39,078 nt of DNA from Candidatus Villigracilis proximus (lineage in GTDB: Bacteria; Chloroflexota; Anaerolineae; Anaerolineales; Villigracilaceae): contig JADKBB010000035.1 of NCBI GenBank assembly GCA_016715195.1, positions 1 through 39,078 of the forward strand. The letters run 5' to 3'. The translations under genes were made by a program, and so were the position numbers. Below the pieces are notes generated by a model. It worked only from the letters and a program-made list of their open reading frames with translations. It was not told the origin of the DNA and made no database searches. Below, piece by piece: positions 1 to 8,557 of the stretch (positions are counted from its first letter, which is position 1; each line of letters opens with the position of its first letter).

Positions 1-170
1 GGCATCAACAACGCCAGCGGATACAACGCCAGCGGACGAACCAGCGTGCCTTCACCAAGAAATGGAAACCAGCGAAAACTGGTCACCGGCAGAGTGAGCA
101 AGGCCGCGCCCCACAGGATGCGCGAAAGTTTTTGAGGATCGGTCAGCATGGAGAAAACTGAATTTTTCAT
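1..170 (-). CDS. O-antigen ligase/polymerase-like membrane protein, N-terminal fragment
   Basis: Only the first ~56 codons lie in the window; the rest runs off the left edge. The start ATG (170-168) overlaps the stop of the upstream Wzz-like gene as ATGA, so the two are translationally coupled. The visible protein begins MKNSVFSMLTDPQKLSRIL and enters a hydrophobic segment, then a loop with FRWFPFLGEGT and a second hydrophobic stretch. This is how many Wzy/WaaL-type polysaccharide polymerases or ligases begin, and the Wzz-like neighbour fits that role. Family assignment rests on a short N-terminus and on context, so it is tentative. Confidence 0.5.
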   Translation of the reverse strand, partial: MKNSVFSMLTDPQKLSRILWGAALLTLPVTSFRWFPFLGEGTLVRPLALYPLALLM

Positions 171-778
171 TTGCTCTTTGGAGAGATAAACAACACAACA
201 AAAACTGCAAGCGTCAGAAATCCGATCGAGCCGGCGAACAGATAACTGCTCAATGGCACACTGCGCTCTTTGAGCAGATTCTTGGATTGGGTCGCTTCCA
301 GTTTTACAAATTCATTGATATTGCCCGCATCGATTTCGGCCTGTGTTTTGGCAACAAAGGCTTCGGCCCAGGCTGAAACCAGTGACGCGGAAAATTCTGC
401 ATCGTTATCGTCTGCGTAGAAATGCCAGCCGGCTTCAGCAGGTTGACTAAGTTGCAGTTTATTTCCGCGCAGGTCTTCCACGGTCACAGCAAATTCAGAA
501 GATAACTGACTCATCACATCATCTGACCATGCGATCTCTTCAAGTTTGCGAGATTCACGCTCAAGATAATAAAACTGCTGACGGTCTGTTTCCTGCGGCC
601 AGGCTTGCTCAAGATTAAAGTCCACATTGACGGTGGCTTGTGCCCGATAAGGCGGCGGGACAATATAGTACAGTGCCGCGCCAAGCGCCGCGCCAAGAAG
701 CGCGCCAAACATCCAAAAGCGCCAAGCCTTAAGCAGGCGGATAAAGTCTTCGAGAGAGGGGGAGGTGAGTAGGTTCAT
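167..778 (-). CDS. Wzz-like chain-length determinant / polysaccharide co-polymerase
   Basis: 203 residues. A first membrane helix at about 21-40 (FWMFGALLGAALGAALYYIV) is followed directly by a proline-rich turn (VPPPYRAQATVNVDF), as in Wzz-type proteins. A mostly helical extracytoplasmic domain covers about 45-175, and a second helix at ~179-198 ends in a short basic tail. There is no C-terminal tyrosine-kinase domain. The family sets polymer chain length together with a Wzy polymerase. The gene overlaps the next gene by 4 nt, and that gene looks like the polymerase or ligase. It is shorter than enterobacterial Wzz (about 325 aa), as is common outside Proteobacteria. Confidence 0.7.
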   Translation of the reverse strand: MNLLTSPSLEDFIRLLKAWRFWMFGALLGAALGAALYYIVPPPYRAQATVNVDFNLEQAWPQETDRQQFYYLERESRKLEEIAWSDDVMSQLSSEFAVTVEDLRGNKLQLSQPAEAGWHFYADDNDAEFSASLVSAWAEAFVAKTQAEIDAGNINEFVKLEATQSKNLLKERSVPLSSYLFAGSIGFLTLAVFVVLFISPKSK

Positions 779-958
779 GGGGGAGGGGGAATTATGAAGG
801 ATGAATTATGAAGGGTGAAGGATGAATGAAAGAGGAAAGAGGGAATGGTGAGTAGAGAGTGGAGAAGAAAATGGTTTTGCACTTCACGTTTTACTTTTTA
901 CTTCTCACGTTTTACTTCTCACTTATTACTTTTTTCTCATTCCTCATTTCTCACATCC
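779..958. repeat. low-complexity purine/pyrimidine intergenic tract
   Basis: The left half (about 781-870) is almost all purine on the plus strand, with GAAGGATGAA-type units. The right half (about 880-958) is pyrimidine-rich, with two imperfect tandem units built on CACGTTTTACTT and CTTCTCAC. No reading frame is evident. A related GGATGAAGGATGAAAG tract lies at 16498-16540. It separates the Wzz-like gene from the upstream GT2 gene, so an independent promoter for Wzz may lie here, but none is convincing. Confidence 0.5.
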
Positions 959-1720
959 TCACTTCTTGATCCGCCATTTCCAGAGCGGGCCGATGATTTT
1001 TCTTAGGTAGTATTTTGCCATAATAATCGAAAAGAAACTGCCGCCGTCGCGATAATGCACGCGGATCATTTCGGGCCAGCAGCGGTCATCTGCGGCGACG
1101 GTTTTGCCTGAGGTATGCAAGCGGAAGTTTGCCCATGTTTGGCCGGCAAGATATTTGAACGGCGCGTGAGCGGCGATGCGCGTCCACAGGTCGTAATCCA
1201 TGGCGAAGTAGAACGATGGGTCAAGCGGACCGAGTTCCTTCCAATACTTTGCACGGAAGAACATCGTCTGCTGCGGAATGTGGACGTAGCCTTCACGCAG
1301 GCGGCGGTAATCTGTCTGCGCGGCGTTGAATTTTCCGATCACCTTATCGTTCTCGTCTATAAAATTACAGTCCGCGTAGACCATTGCCGCTTCGGGATTT
1401 TCGGTTAGATATTTCACGGCCGCACTGACCGCACCCGGATTATACGTATCGTCGGAATTGATCCAGGCGAGGATGTCACCTGTGGCGCGGTTGAATCCCT
1501 TATTGATCGCATCAGTCTGACCTTTATCCTGCTCGCTGACCCACCAGGCGATTCTCGCTTCGTGCTTTTTTATGATGTCTGCGCTTTCATCCGTGGAGCC
1601 GCCGTCTACGATGATGTACTCAATGCGTGGATAATCCTGCCCGAGCACTGAGTTGATGGTGGCTTCGAGATAGCGTGCTTGATTGAAAGATGGGGTGATG
1701 ATGGAGACGAGGGGAAGCAT
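959..1720 (-). CDS. family 2 glycosyltransferase
   Basis: 253 residues, an inverting GT-A fold glycosyltransferase acting in the cytoplasm on nucleotide sugars. The N-terminal VSIITPSFNQARYLEATI strand-loop-helix, the DGGSTDES motif and the metal-binding NSDD near residue 90 are all present. A C-terminal HIPQQTMFFRAKYW block is the acceptor-side region. There is no membrane anchor; the tail is basic and amphipathic. It is clearly paralogous to the GT2 at 6065-6991 (same VSIITPS, DGGSTD, INKGF and NSDD spacing) and lies in the same minus-strand run. The sugar transferred cannot be told. Confidence 0.88.
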   Translation of the reverse strand: MLPLVSIITPSFNQARYLEATINSVLGQDYPRIEYIIVDGGSTDESADIIKKHEARIAWWVSEQDKGQTDAINKGFNRATGDILAWINSDDTYNPGAVSAAVKYLTENPEAAMVYADCNFIDENDKVIGKFNAAQTDYRRLREGYVHIPQQTMFFRAKYWKELGPLDPSFYFAMDYDLWTRIAAHAPFKYLAGQTWANFRLHTSGKTVAADDRCWPEMIRVHYRDGGSFFSIIMAKYYLRKIIGPLWKWRIKK

Positions 1721-1733
1721 TAGGCATTAGGAA

Positions 1734-2666
1734 TTACCATTCGGTGTCGGAGTAGAAGTGGTGTGAGACTTCTTCTGTCATCTTGCGGATGCGGGTGATC
1801 TCTTCGGGGGTGAGGCGTTTCTTCCAGTTGTCCATGTTGGCGCGGCTGTCCAATTTTACCGAGTGGACTTTTTTCTTCGATAGCTCGGTCGGGTTTTCGG
1901 AACTGCTGGAGTTCAAAATCGTGTCGCGGACCTTTTCGTCAAAATTTAAGCCGAGAGATTCGTAGAGGGATTTATACCCTGTGACGGGATCGAGCGAAAG
2001 GTCTTCGTGCCGAACAACTTTGAAGTGCGGGAACAGGCTGCGGGTAGTGTGAACCGAGCGGTAGATCATGCGCCAGAGCAGGGCCGATTGCCCGATGATG
2101 TCATCCGCCGGCATGGATTCCATATCCGCCCGATCTTTTTCGAGATGGTCGCGCATCAGCATCGGCTGGGCGAGCAGGTCGCGAAAGTCAAAGGGCCAGT
2201 TGAGGCGCTTCAGGCTGCTGGCAAATCCGCCGGGATGACGGATGGTGATGACGACCTGACAGTTTAATGTTTGCGCGAACCACGGCGTGGAGAAAACCGC
2301 GAAGGGATCTTTAAGCAAAGCGCGTTGACCGCGTACTTTGCCGTTCATGAAAACAGAAAGATCGCGCCCCATGCGCAGAAAATCCTTTTGCGAACGCAAT
2401 GAACCAATCTCTGCAAAAAGATGATAACGAAAATTCATAAGCTGTTGAAACGCGGGAAGATATTGCGCTTCGTTTTCAGCAGTGATGTATTGATACCAGT
2501 GTGGAACGTTTGCGCCATACACGCCGCGCCGATGCAAAACATTCAGCGGCTCGCTGATGTAGGCCGTGCTTTTTTCTGCGGATAACATGCGCCCGACCCA
2601 GGTCGTGCCGCTGCGATGCGCACCTGTGACAAGGATGGGAGATAACTTATTCATCACTCTGCTCAT
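1734..2666 (-). CDS. PAPS-dependent sulfotransferase family protein
   Basis: 310 residues. The N-terminal PILVTGAHRSGTTWVGRML is the 5'-phosphosulfate-binding loop (family pattern PxSGTT). The 3'-phosphate-binding motif is VITIRHPGGFASSLKRL near residue 145. Family members move sulfate from PAPS to a hydroxyl or amine of a glycan or small molecule. The start overlaps the end of the upstream membrane protein gene; a second ATG four codons in (2654) is an equally good start. The PAPS synthetase at 26113-27840 would supply the donor. The acceptor is unknown. Confidence 0.82.
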   Translation of the reverse strand: MSRVMNKLSPILVTGAHRSGTTWVGRMLSAEKSTAYISEPLNVLHRRGVYGANVPHWYQYITAENEAQYLPAFQQLMNFRYHLFAEIGSLRSQKDFLRMGRDLSVFMNGKVRGQRALLKDPFAVFSTPWFAQTLNCQVVITIRHPGGFASSLKRLNWPFDFRDLLAQPMLMRDHLEKDRADMESMPADDIIGQSALLWRMIYRSVHTTRSLFPHFKVVRHEDLSLDPVTGYKSLYESLGLNFDEKVRDTILNSSSSENPTELSKKKVHSVKLDSRANMDNWKKRLTPEEITRIRKMTEEVSHHFYSDTEW

Positions 2667-4157
2667 TAAAATATTCGTCGATATATTCGGAAGGAATTGG
2701 AATGGCGCGGATGCTTTTTACTTCATAATAATTTGCGGCGCAGCGATTGACCCAGTGCGTGGCAAATGTGTCCAATTCCTTTGTACCATCCACACCGTCA
2801 AATTGAATAACTGTTAAATCAGTTTCACCCTGAGCTGCGAGTGCGCGAATGATGGCATCACGTTTGTCCCAATCCTCGGCGCGGGCGCGATAGGTTGGGA
2901 TTTCACTCCAGGCACGCATCACCGCCCTGAATGGATAGATCACTGCTACGAGTGAAAACAGAATGACAATGACTGATCGCAAAACAGGATGCTTTATTTT
3001 AGGTTGGGCTTGTGAAAGCAGAACGCCGATCAACGCGCCATCTGCCAGCAGGCCAATGGTCATGATTAAGCGTGCATAAAACTGCACGCGCGGCACAGGA
3101 TATCCCTGCCCATAAACGCTTGGGAAAAACTCGCAACGATCAGCAGATATGCGATCAAGGGGATGGCAATCACCACGAACCATAAATTTCGTTTTTGAGC
3201 AGCAGAGACTTCGAGATTGTTGATCTGTCCATATATCCACATCAAAAAAGCAGGGACAAATATAGAGAGGGCGTTGGGTAACGGAAGTTCACGCAGCGTC
3301 TTGGTAATAAAAATATAGCTGAAATAAAAAGCATCATGTATCAACAACATCAGGCCCGGAGGATCATCGCCCAATCTCTGTGAATTAGCGGGCGAGATGA
3401 CCATGACCGTCAGTGAAAGAATAGCCGCGCCTAGAGTCCAACCGAGCAGAGTTAGGATTCTTTTCTTTGAGGGATTGCTTCCCCAACGCCAGACCGCAGC
3501 GATGGCAAGGATCAATATCGTAACCTGAACCGCATCGGCTGGTTCTGAAAATCCGCCGACGATAAAAGCGGAAATAAAAGCGATCACAATTGATGAAATT
3601 GAAATGGATTGAGTCGCGGCTTTATATGATTGATTGAGAAGGAAGGCGAGGAGCAGAGTGCCATAAACCACGGGCGCGAAATGCGTGCTCATGGAAGAGC
3701 GCCAATACACAGTCTGATAGAGATTGGGCGCTTGAATCAACGTGAAGAACGCAATCGATAATCCGAGAAAGGATGTCATTGCAAACGACCATTCCGCTTT
3801 GACGAGTTTTTTCACTCCGCTCATCATGAGGATTAATCCAACCACCCAGAGCATGATGTGAAACACCGGCAAAACAGGAATACTTTTGATGCCGAAAAAT
3901 TCAGAGATGCCCACCAGCCAGATATTCGAATAACGGTTTCCGCCAAAACCGGTCATGTAGCGCTGGTAAAGTCCGTCGGTGAAATTTTCTGAAAAGAGAA
4001 CCGCGTTGCAATAGTCATCAGCCATGTAGCGGGTGAACCAGCCCTGATAGGAATAAACAAGCATCAGGGTAAAAAATGTTGCGGCGCCAAGCATGAGTAC
4101 GCTCTGCAAAATTAAAGCAGGGATATTTTTATTTCTTAACGAATCACGAACAGTCAT
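2647..4157 (-). CDS. DUF6056-like multi-pass membrane protein, frameshifted
   Basis: This is one gene read in two frames. The first frame (4157 down to about 3125) gives at least seven membrane helices and an early external loop with RYMADDYCNAV, an acidic pair typical of GT-C-like proteins. It then goes out of frame at the TTTTTCCC run (minus strand, near 3121-3128). The second frame continues with PSVYGQGYPVPRVQFYARL and two more helices and ends at 2647. Adding one base at the run gives a continuous protein of about 500 residues. It sits between a GT-C gene and a sulfotransferase gene. The family name is from recall of the ADDYC and Y-G-Q-x-Y-P motifs, and the function is unknown. The shift may be a homopolymer sequencing error. 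Confidence 0.65.
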
Positions 4158-4191
4158 TTACAAACTCCAAAATGGATTGCGGGGAATGCGA

Positions 4192-5706
4192 TTAAGGCTG
4201 AAGATCAAAGATGATGTAGCCTTCGCCTGAAAATGCAATGGGATATTGCGAGTAAAGATAATCCTTCAACAAGGTCTGCTTTTCCAACTCGTCAAAATCA
4301 GTGATGATGAAATAGTCTTTATTGGATGCAGTTTCGGCAAACATTTTTTCAAACTGGAACTCTGCACCGCGATTTTCATGATAATAAATATCACCGGAAC
4401 GCTGCCATGCCACAGTGGAAATCCATCCCCAATAGGAGAGACGCATTCCATAATCCTGGGTGAGCGCAATGAGCCGCGCATCTTTTCCGACGGTTTGGCT
4501 GATCTCTGTCCATTTGGCTGGTTCGTCGCGATAGTCATTTGCTTTAAGAACGGCGCGTGTATTCCAGTTGACAAGAAACAGCCCGGCGATCACGAACAAG
4601 ACGGGGATGATCTTTGTACGTTCATAAAACGGAGTCTGTTGCAGGGCGGTGATGAGATAATCTGCGAGGGGAGCGAGTGAAAGCGCCACGATCGGAATCA
4701 GGATCATGCTGTAGTAATCGTGGGTGGAAATATGATAGTTAAAGTAAATGCCGAAGAGCAGGTACCCAGCCCACAGCGCGGAGAGGAAGCGGAAAGTCCC
4801 CTTGTCGCGGATAAAGTAAAAGCTGAGTAATCCCAACAGGATGGGAATCCCGCCCATGACGAGATTCAAAATTCCGATCCAGCCGAGATAATAGGCCGGG
4901 CTGAGATAAAGGGCCGGCATGGACCTTCCGCCAAATTGCTGGCCAAGGAAGCCGGTGATCCACACCCCGTAGACGATATAAGCCGCGCCCGGCAGAACGC
5001 CCAGCACGCTCATCAAATAGACCTGAGGCCTGCGGACGAGATCCCGAAGAGTCTGCCCGCCGAAGGCTGCGCCCAACCCCGCCGCCACGACAAAAAATGC
5101 GGCGACCAGTTTAATGAAAATGGAAATCCCGCCGAATAAACCGGCGAGCGCCGCCCAGCCGTAGGATGTGGGATTTTTTGACCAGCGAAAGACCGCCCAC
5201 CAAAAGATGATGATCAACATGATCATCATTGAATCAGGCTGGAAACTGCGGCTGGCAGAAACCGCATATGGCAGGAATAAATAAAATGCGGTGGATACCA
5301 ACGCGCCGTTGATCGAGACCAGTTCTTTGGCAAGCAGAAAAATGAACAGGCCGCCGATCACCCAAAAAAGAGAGGAGTAGATGCGCGCCACCCATAATTC
5401 CACGCCGGTGTAACGGTAGGTGAATGCGACGATGCGTTCGAGAATTTCAGGCTCAACCGCCGCGCCGTATTTCCATTGCTGGATGGCGAAGGCGCGTTTT
5501 TCAGGATCGGCATCGGTGCGGAATTCGTAATACATGCCGCGTGCTTTATGAAAGGAAAGCATCTGACGGGTGGAGTGGAAATCAAGCGGGGGGTCGGTCA
5601 GGTCGTACATGCGGATTCCTATCCCTGCCAGCAAGAGCAGGATTAGACCGAACTGCCAGGAAAGGAGAAAGTTAAGTATGGGATTGGAATTGTTTATTTT
5701 CAACAT
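4192..5706 (-). CDS. ArnT/GT39-like membrane glycosyltransferase (GT-C fold)
   Basis: 504 residues with about 11-12 membrane helices. The first external loop carries RMYDLTDPPLDFHSTRQM; in ArnT and PMT family proteins the acidic residue in this loop is catalytic. These enzymes use polyprenyl-phosphate sugars outside the membrane. The C-terminal soluble part (about 395-504) includes a GMRLSYWGW segment also found in the paralogue at 6991-8505, which is exactly the same length. The cytoplasmic loop after FRWSKNPTSYGW lacks the palindromic insert seen in that paralogue. The donor and acceptor are unknown. Confidence 0.78.
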   Translation of the reverse strand: MLKINNSNPILNFLLSWQFGLILLLLAGIGIRMYDLTDPPLDFHSTRQMLSFHKARGMYYEFRTDADPEKRAFAIQQWKYGAAVEPEILERIVAFTYRYTGVELWVARIYSSLFWVIGGLFIFLLAKELVSINGALVSTAFYLFLPYAVSASRSFQPDSMMIMLIIIFWWAVFRWSKNPTSYGWAALAGLFGGISIFIKLVAAFFVVAAGLGAAFGGQTLRDLVRRPQVYLMSVLGVLPGAAYIVYGVWITGFLGQQFGGRSMPALYLSPAYYLGWIGILNLVMGGIPILLGLLSFYFIRDKGTFRFLSALWAGYLLFGIYFNYHISTHDYYSMILIPIVALSLAPLADYLITALQQTPFYERTKIIPVLFVIAGLFLVNWNTRAVLKANDYRDEPAKWTEISQTVGKDARLIALTQDYGMRLSYWGWISTVAWQRSGDIYYHENRGAEFQFEKMFAETASNKDYFIITDFDELEKQTLLKDYLYSQYPIAFSGEGYIIFDLQP

Positions 5707-5865
5707 GAAGGGTTTTTGTGTGCATATTAATGAAAATACGTAAAAGTAACGTCTTTCATTTTATCATCTTTATTCTGGGCTCATTTAAGGGGGAAGAGTC
5801 GTTGCGCGGGCTTGTCAAAAGATTAAACCACTGAGATTACAGAGCTCACGGAAGAAAAACTTTAA

Positions 5866-6008
5866 AACGTGAATAATGGATAAGCCAAAGTCATGTCAAA
5901 AGCACGATTTCTGACCGCAGAGACGCAGAGTTCACAGAGCTTTTAAGAGGTTTTCTCAGCGTTCTCCGCGTCTCTGCGGTAAAAAATCCTTATCCATTAT
6001 TGGACGTT
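5866..6008. repeat. nested inverted repeat (CAGAGACG family) in a 358-nt gap
   Basis: The gap 5707-6064 has no gene. The outer arms AACGTGAATAATGGATAAG (5866-5884) and CTTATCCATTATT plus ACGTT (5989-6008) pair. The inner arms ACCGCAGAGACGCAGAG (5914-5930) and CTCCGCGTCTCTGCGGT (5964-5980) pair with one mismatch. A half-arm of the same kind (ACCACTGAGATTACAGAG) lies alone near 5827. Related hairpins occur at 21349-21405 and 26032-26100. This is a non-coding, MITE/REP-like dispersed element. Confidence 0.75.
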
Positions 6009-6013
6009 AAAAA

Positions 6014-6059
6014 GAGCGCAGACTAAAGCCAAATAATGCGGACTGAAGTCCGCGCTCCG
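6014..6059. repeat. GCGGACT-type double hairpin, may also end transcription
   Basis: GAGCGCAGACTAAAGCC is followed by GCGGACTGAAGTCCGC and CGCTCCG, so the ends (GAGCGC/GCGCTC) pair round an inner perfect hairpin. A T-run follows at 6059-6066. The same palindrome with GA or TT at its centre recurs at 29794-29854. The position just past the 3' end of the GT2 gene at 6065 (minus strand) suggests a terminator role as well. Confidence 0.65.
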
Positions 6060-6064
6060 TTTTT

Positions 6065-6991
6065 TTACTTGTAACGATTTTTGCGGCTTTGCAAAATTAA
6101 CTCACGGAGTTGGTCGAGGTGTATTAAGCGCAGCAAGATCGAGCCGAGGATGTTCATCCGCGCCAAAGCAGTGGGCGGGTGGATGGTGAGTGCGCGGAAC
6201 CAGGCTTTTAACGCGGACCATGATTGTCCGCCGTCGAGTTGATAGCGTGCATCCACGCGGTTGGCGGCGGCGCGGGCGCGGCGTGAAACGCGATTTAATA
6301 TTGGAGCAAGAGATTTATCATTCCCAGCCCAATCCAAAATGCGGAAGGCCTCGCGCCCGAACTCAGCGGCTTTGGCGCGGTTCTTGGCTTCGGCGTGATA
6401 ACGCGCCGCGGCCCATGTTTGCGGCACATGAAGAATTCCCGCCAATTGGGCAAGTTGAATCCAGAGGTGATGGTCGAGTAGAAAGTGGAATGTGGAATCA
6501 AGTCCGCTGGTTTTTTGCAGTGCAGAGCGGCGCATAAAAACGGCGGGCTGGCCGATGATCTGAAAGCAAAGTAAATCTTCGAGAGACAGTTGTTTGTAAT
6601 TTAGTGTGTTGAAAGTTTTTCCGTTTTCGTCCACGGCCAGCATGTTGCCATAGACCAGCACAACATCGGGGTTTTCATCAAAGACCTTCACCGCCGCGCT
6701 GACTGCGCCATCAAGATAATAATCATCAGAGTTCAACCATGCGATGATTTCACCGGTGGCTTTTGCAAATCCCTTGTTGATGGCTTCGGCTTGTCCGCTG
6801 TCTTTTTCTGAAACCCAATACGCAAAACGATTCGCATGGCGTTTGATGATTTCAACGCTGTTGTCGGTTGATCCGCCGTCGATCAAAATATATTCAATAT
6901 TCGAATAGTCCTGATTCAAGACAGAGTTAATCGTCTGCTCAAGATAGGCGGCTTGATTGTATGAAGGGGTGATGATGGAGACGACGGTCAT
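6065..6991 (-). CDS. family 2 glycosyltransferase
   Basis: 308 residues. GT-A hallmarks are VSIITPSYNQAAYLEQTI at the start, DGGSTDNS near 40, INKGFAKATGEIIAWLNSDD with the metal-binding DD near 90, and a QPAVFMRRSAL acceptor block near 155. The last ~80 residues (RRARAAANRVDARY onward) are a basic helical extension that may touch the membrane. The stop of the GT-C gene and this start share one base (6991), so the two are tightly coupled. Close paralogue of the GT2 at 959-1720. The sugar specificity is not readable. Confidence 0.88.
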   Translation of the reverse strand: MTVVSIITPSYNQAAYLEQTINSVLNQDYSNIEYILIDGGSTDNSVEIIKRHANRFAYWVSEKDSGQAEAINKGFAKATGEIIAWLNSDDYYLDGAVSAAVKVFDENPDVVLVYGNMLAVDENGKTFNTLNYKQLSLEDLLCFQIIGQPAVFMRRSALQKTSGLDSTFHFLLDHHLWIQLAQLAGILHVPQTWAAARYHAEAKNRAKAAEFGREAFRILDWAGNDKSLAPILNRVSRRARAAANRVDARYQLDGGQSWSALKAWFRALTIHPPTALARMNILGSILLRLIHLDQLRELILQSRKNRYK

Positions 6992-8505
6992 TATTTTCGC
7001 AGATCGTAGATCACATATCCATCGCCTTCCGCTGCAATCGGATATTGTTCCAAAATTATTTTTAGCTCAGGCTGTTTTTCGAGTTGACCAAACGCGGTCA
7101 CCAGAAAATAATCCTTGCCTTCGGTGATCGCAGCGAAATCGTTTGCGTCCTGTCCGCCGCCGCGCGCTTCACTGAGACCGGTGCTCAACGGCCACAGACT
7201 CACCTTGCGCCAGCCCCAGAGCATCAACCGAAAACCATAATCCTGAGTCAGACCGATCACTTCTGCATCTGCCGGAATCGCATCGCCAACACTCTGCCAA
7301 AACGCCGGCTCATGATGAAAATCTTCGGCGACTAAAACCGAGCGCGCCACCCATGATTGATATCCCATCACTGCAATTATCAAGAGGATGAAACCCACGC
7401 GTCCCACCGGACCTTGAACTGCCACTCTTTCAAAAAGCGGATTCAACGCTGCGGCCAGTCCCAGCGCAACGATGGGGATCAGTTGAATATGATAGTAACT
7501 GTGCGTGTACATTTGGAAGGGCAGTGTCAGCCCGTATAACAAGTATCCGACCCACAAGCTGATCAATAACCAGCGCAGACGAGCAGGTGCAAGCAATGCC
7601 CCGGCAAGGCTGAGGAAGATCACCGTCAACCCGAAGAGACTGCCAATAAACGCCAGCCACTTGGAATAAAAGTCCGTACTGGTGATGAGGTTGATTAATG
7701 TCACAGTCCATGCGAAGAAGTATTCGGTGGAGCGGCTTTGGTTGAGCAGAATGTAAAAGATGAGCGCAGGGACGATCATCAGCGCGGCCATGGTCCACAC
7801 TTGTTTGGATTTCCAGAAATCCTTTTTGAGTGTGTATAACACCAGTGCAATGGCGGCGGCGCCGGCAAAGAAGGCAATCACGATTTTGACCAGAGTGGCA
7901 AGGCCGAGGAAGATGCCCGCGAGGATGGCGAATTTCCAAGTTTCGTTTTTAGATGCAGGAGCAAGCTCCTGCACTCCATAAGAAGATTCTGACCAGCGAT
8001 AGAGAAAATAAATGCCGATCACAAAAGCGGATGTCATCAACGGGTCGGGTTGAAAGGAGCGGCTGGCTTGAACTGAGAATGGCAAGACAAGATAATATGC
8101 AAGACCGGCAAGTGCGGCCCACGGTGAAATCGCGCGGCGCATCAGGTCAAATAGTGCGACGCCCGCCGCGAGCCAGAAGAAAGTCTCCCAGACACGAGCC
8201 GATGCGATATTTTCGCCGCCGGTGAAGAGATAGGTGACGGCCACAATGGTTTCGATCACGGGCGGTTCATACTTCCCGACCGAGAGCGCAAAGGTTGCAG
8301 ATGCTTCGCGTTGTTCAGTTGTGGCAGATGGCAGCAGGGAATAATAAATTTCACGCGCCACCAATGAATTGCGGAGTTGACGTGAGGGTTGAAAATCCAG
8401 TGGGGGATCGGTGATGTCGAGCAGGCGCAGCAGTCCGCCGAGGGCGAGGAAAATGATGAGGAGGGCAGACCAGATACGAGATTGAGGTTGATTCGTGTTT
8501 GTCAT
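6991..8505 (-). CDS. ArnT/GT39-like membrane glycosyltransferase carrying an in-frame palindromic insert
   Basis: 504 residues with about 11 helices. The first external loop LLDITDPPLDFQPSRQLRNS matches the paralogue at 4192-5706, and both share QDYGxRLxxWGW near the C-terminus. This is a GT-C enzyme expected to use a polyprenyl-linked sugar on the outer face. Residues about 176-185 read YGVQELAPAS and come from a palindromic repeat (7951-7980). The insert lies in the loop after FLYRWSESS and makes that loop about a dozen residues longer than in the paralogue. The same peptide occurs at the matching loop of the protein at 24425-26020. Confidence 0.78.
   Translation of the reverse strand: MTNTNQPQSRIWSALLIIFLALGGLLRLLDITDPPLDFQPSRQLRNSLVAREIYYSLLPSATTEQREASATFALSVGKYEPPVIETIVAVTYLFTGGENIASARVWETFFWLAAGVALFDLMRRAISPWAALAGLAYYLVLPFSVQASRSFQPDPLMTSAFVIGIYFLYRWSESSYGVQELAPASKNETWKFAILAGIFLGLATLVKIVIAFFAGAAAIALVLYTLKKDFWKSKQVWTMAALMIVPALIFYILLNQSRSTEYFFAWTVTLINLITSTDFYSKWLAFIGSLFGLTVIFLSLAGALLAPARLRWLLISLWVGYLLYGLTLPFQMYTHSYYHIQLIPIVALGLAAALNPLFERVAVQGPVGRVGFILLIIAVMGYQSWVARSVLVAEDFHHEPAFWQSVGDAIPADAEVIGLTQDYGFRLMLWGWRKVSLWPLSTGLSEARGGGQDANDFAAITEGKDYFLVTAFGQLEKQPELKIILEQYPIAAEGDGYVIYDLRK
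7953..7980 (-). repeat. in-frame palindromic element, copy 1 (half element)
   Basis: Arms TGCAGGAGC and GCTCCTGCA (9 bp, 2-nt loop) are flanked on one side by ACTCCATA. Minus-strand reading gives YGVQELAPAS inside the GT-C gene. The second hairpin seen in copies 2 and 3 is missing or worn down to CTAAAAACG. Confidence 0.8.
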
Positions 8506-8557
8506 TTGTCATTGAGATAGGGGGAAGAGCCGAAAGCCAAAGGTCGAAGGTCGAAGA

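Noticed and set aside
5866..6059. CRISPR-like array
   Set aside because: The repeats are inverted arms of hairpins, with no regular spacer spacing and no cas genes.
7430..7939. Long minus-strand frame within the GT-C gene
   Set aside because: It is a shadow in another frame of a well-supported membrane protein, with no family motif.
7951..7980. YGVQELAPAS as a conserved functional protein motif
   Set aside because: It is absent from the closest paralogue in the window, and a reversed copy in a third protein gives a different peptide, so the DNA element is the conserved thing.
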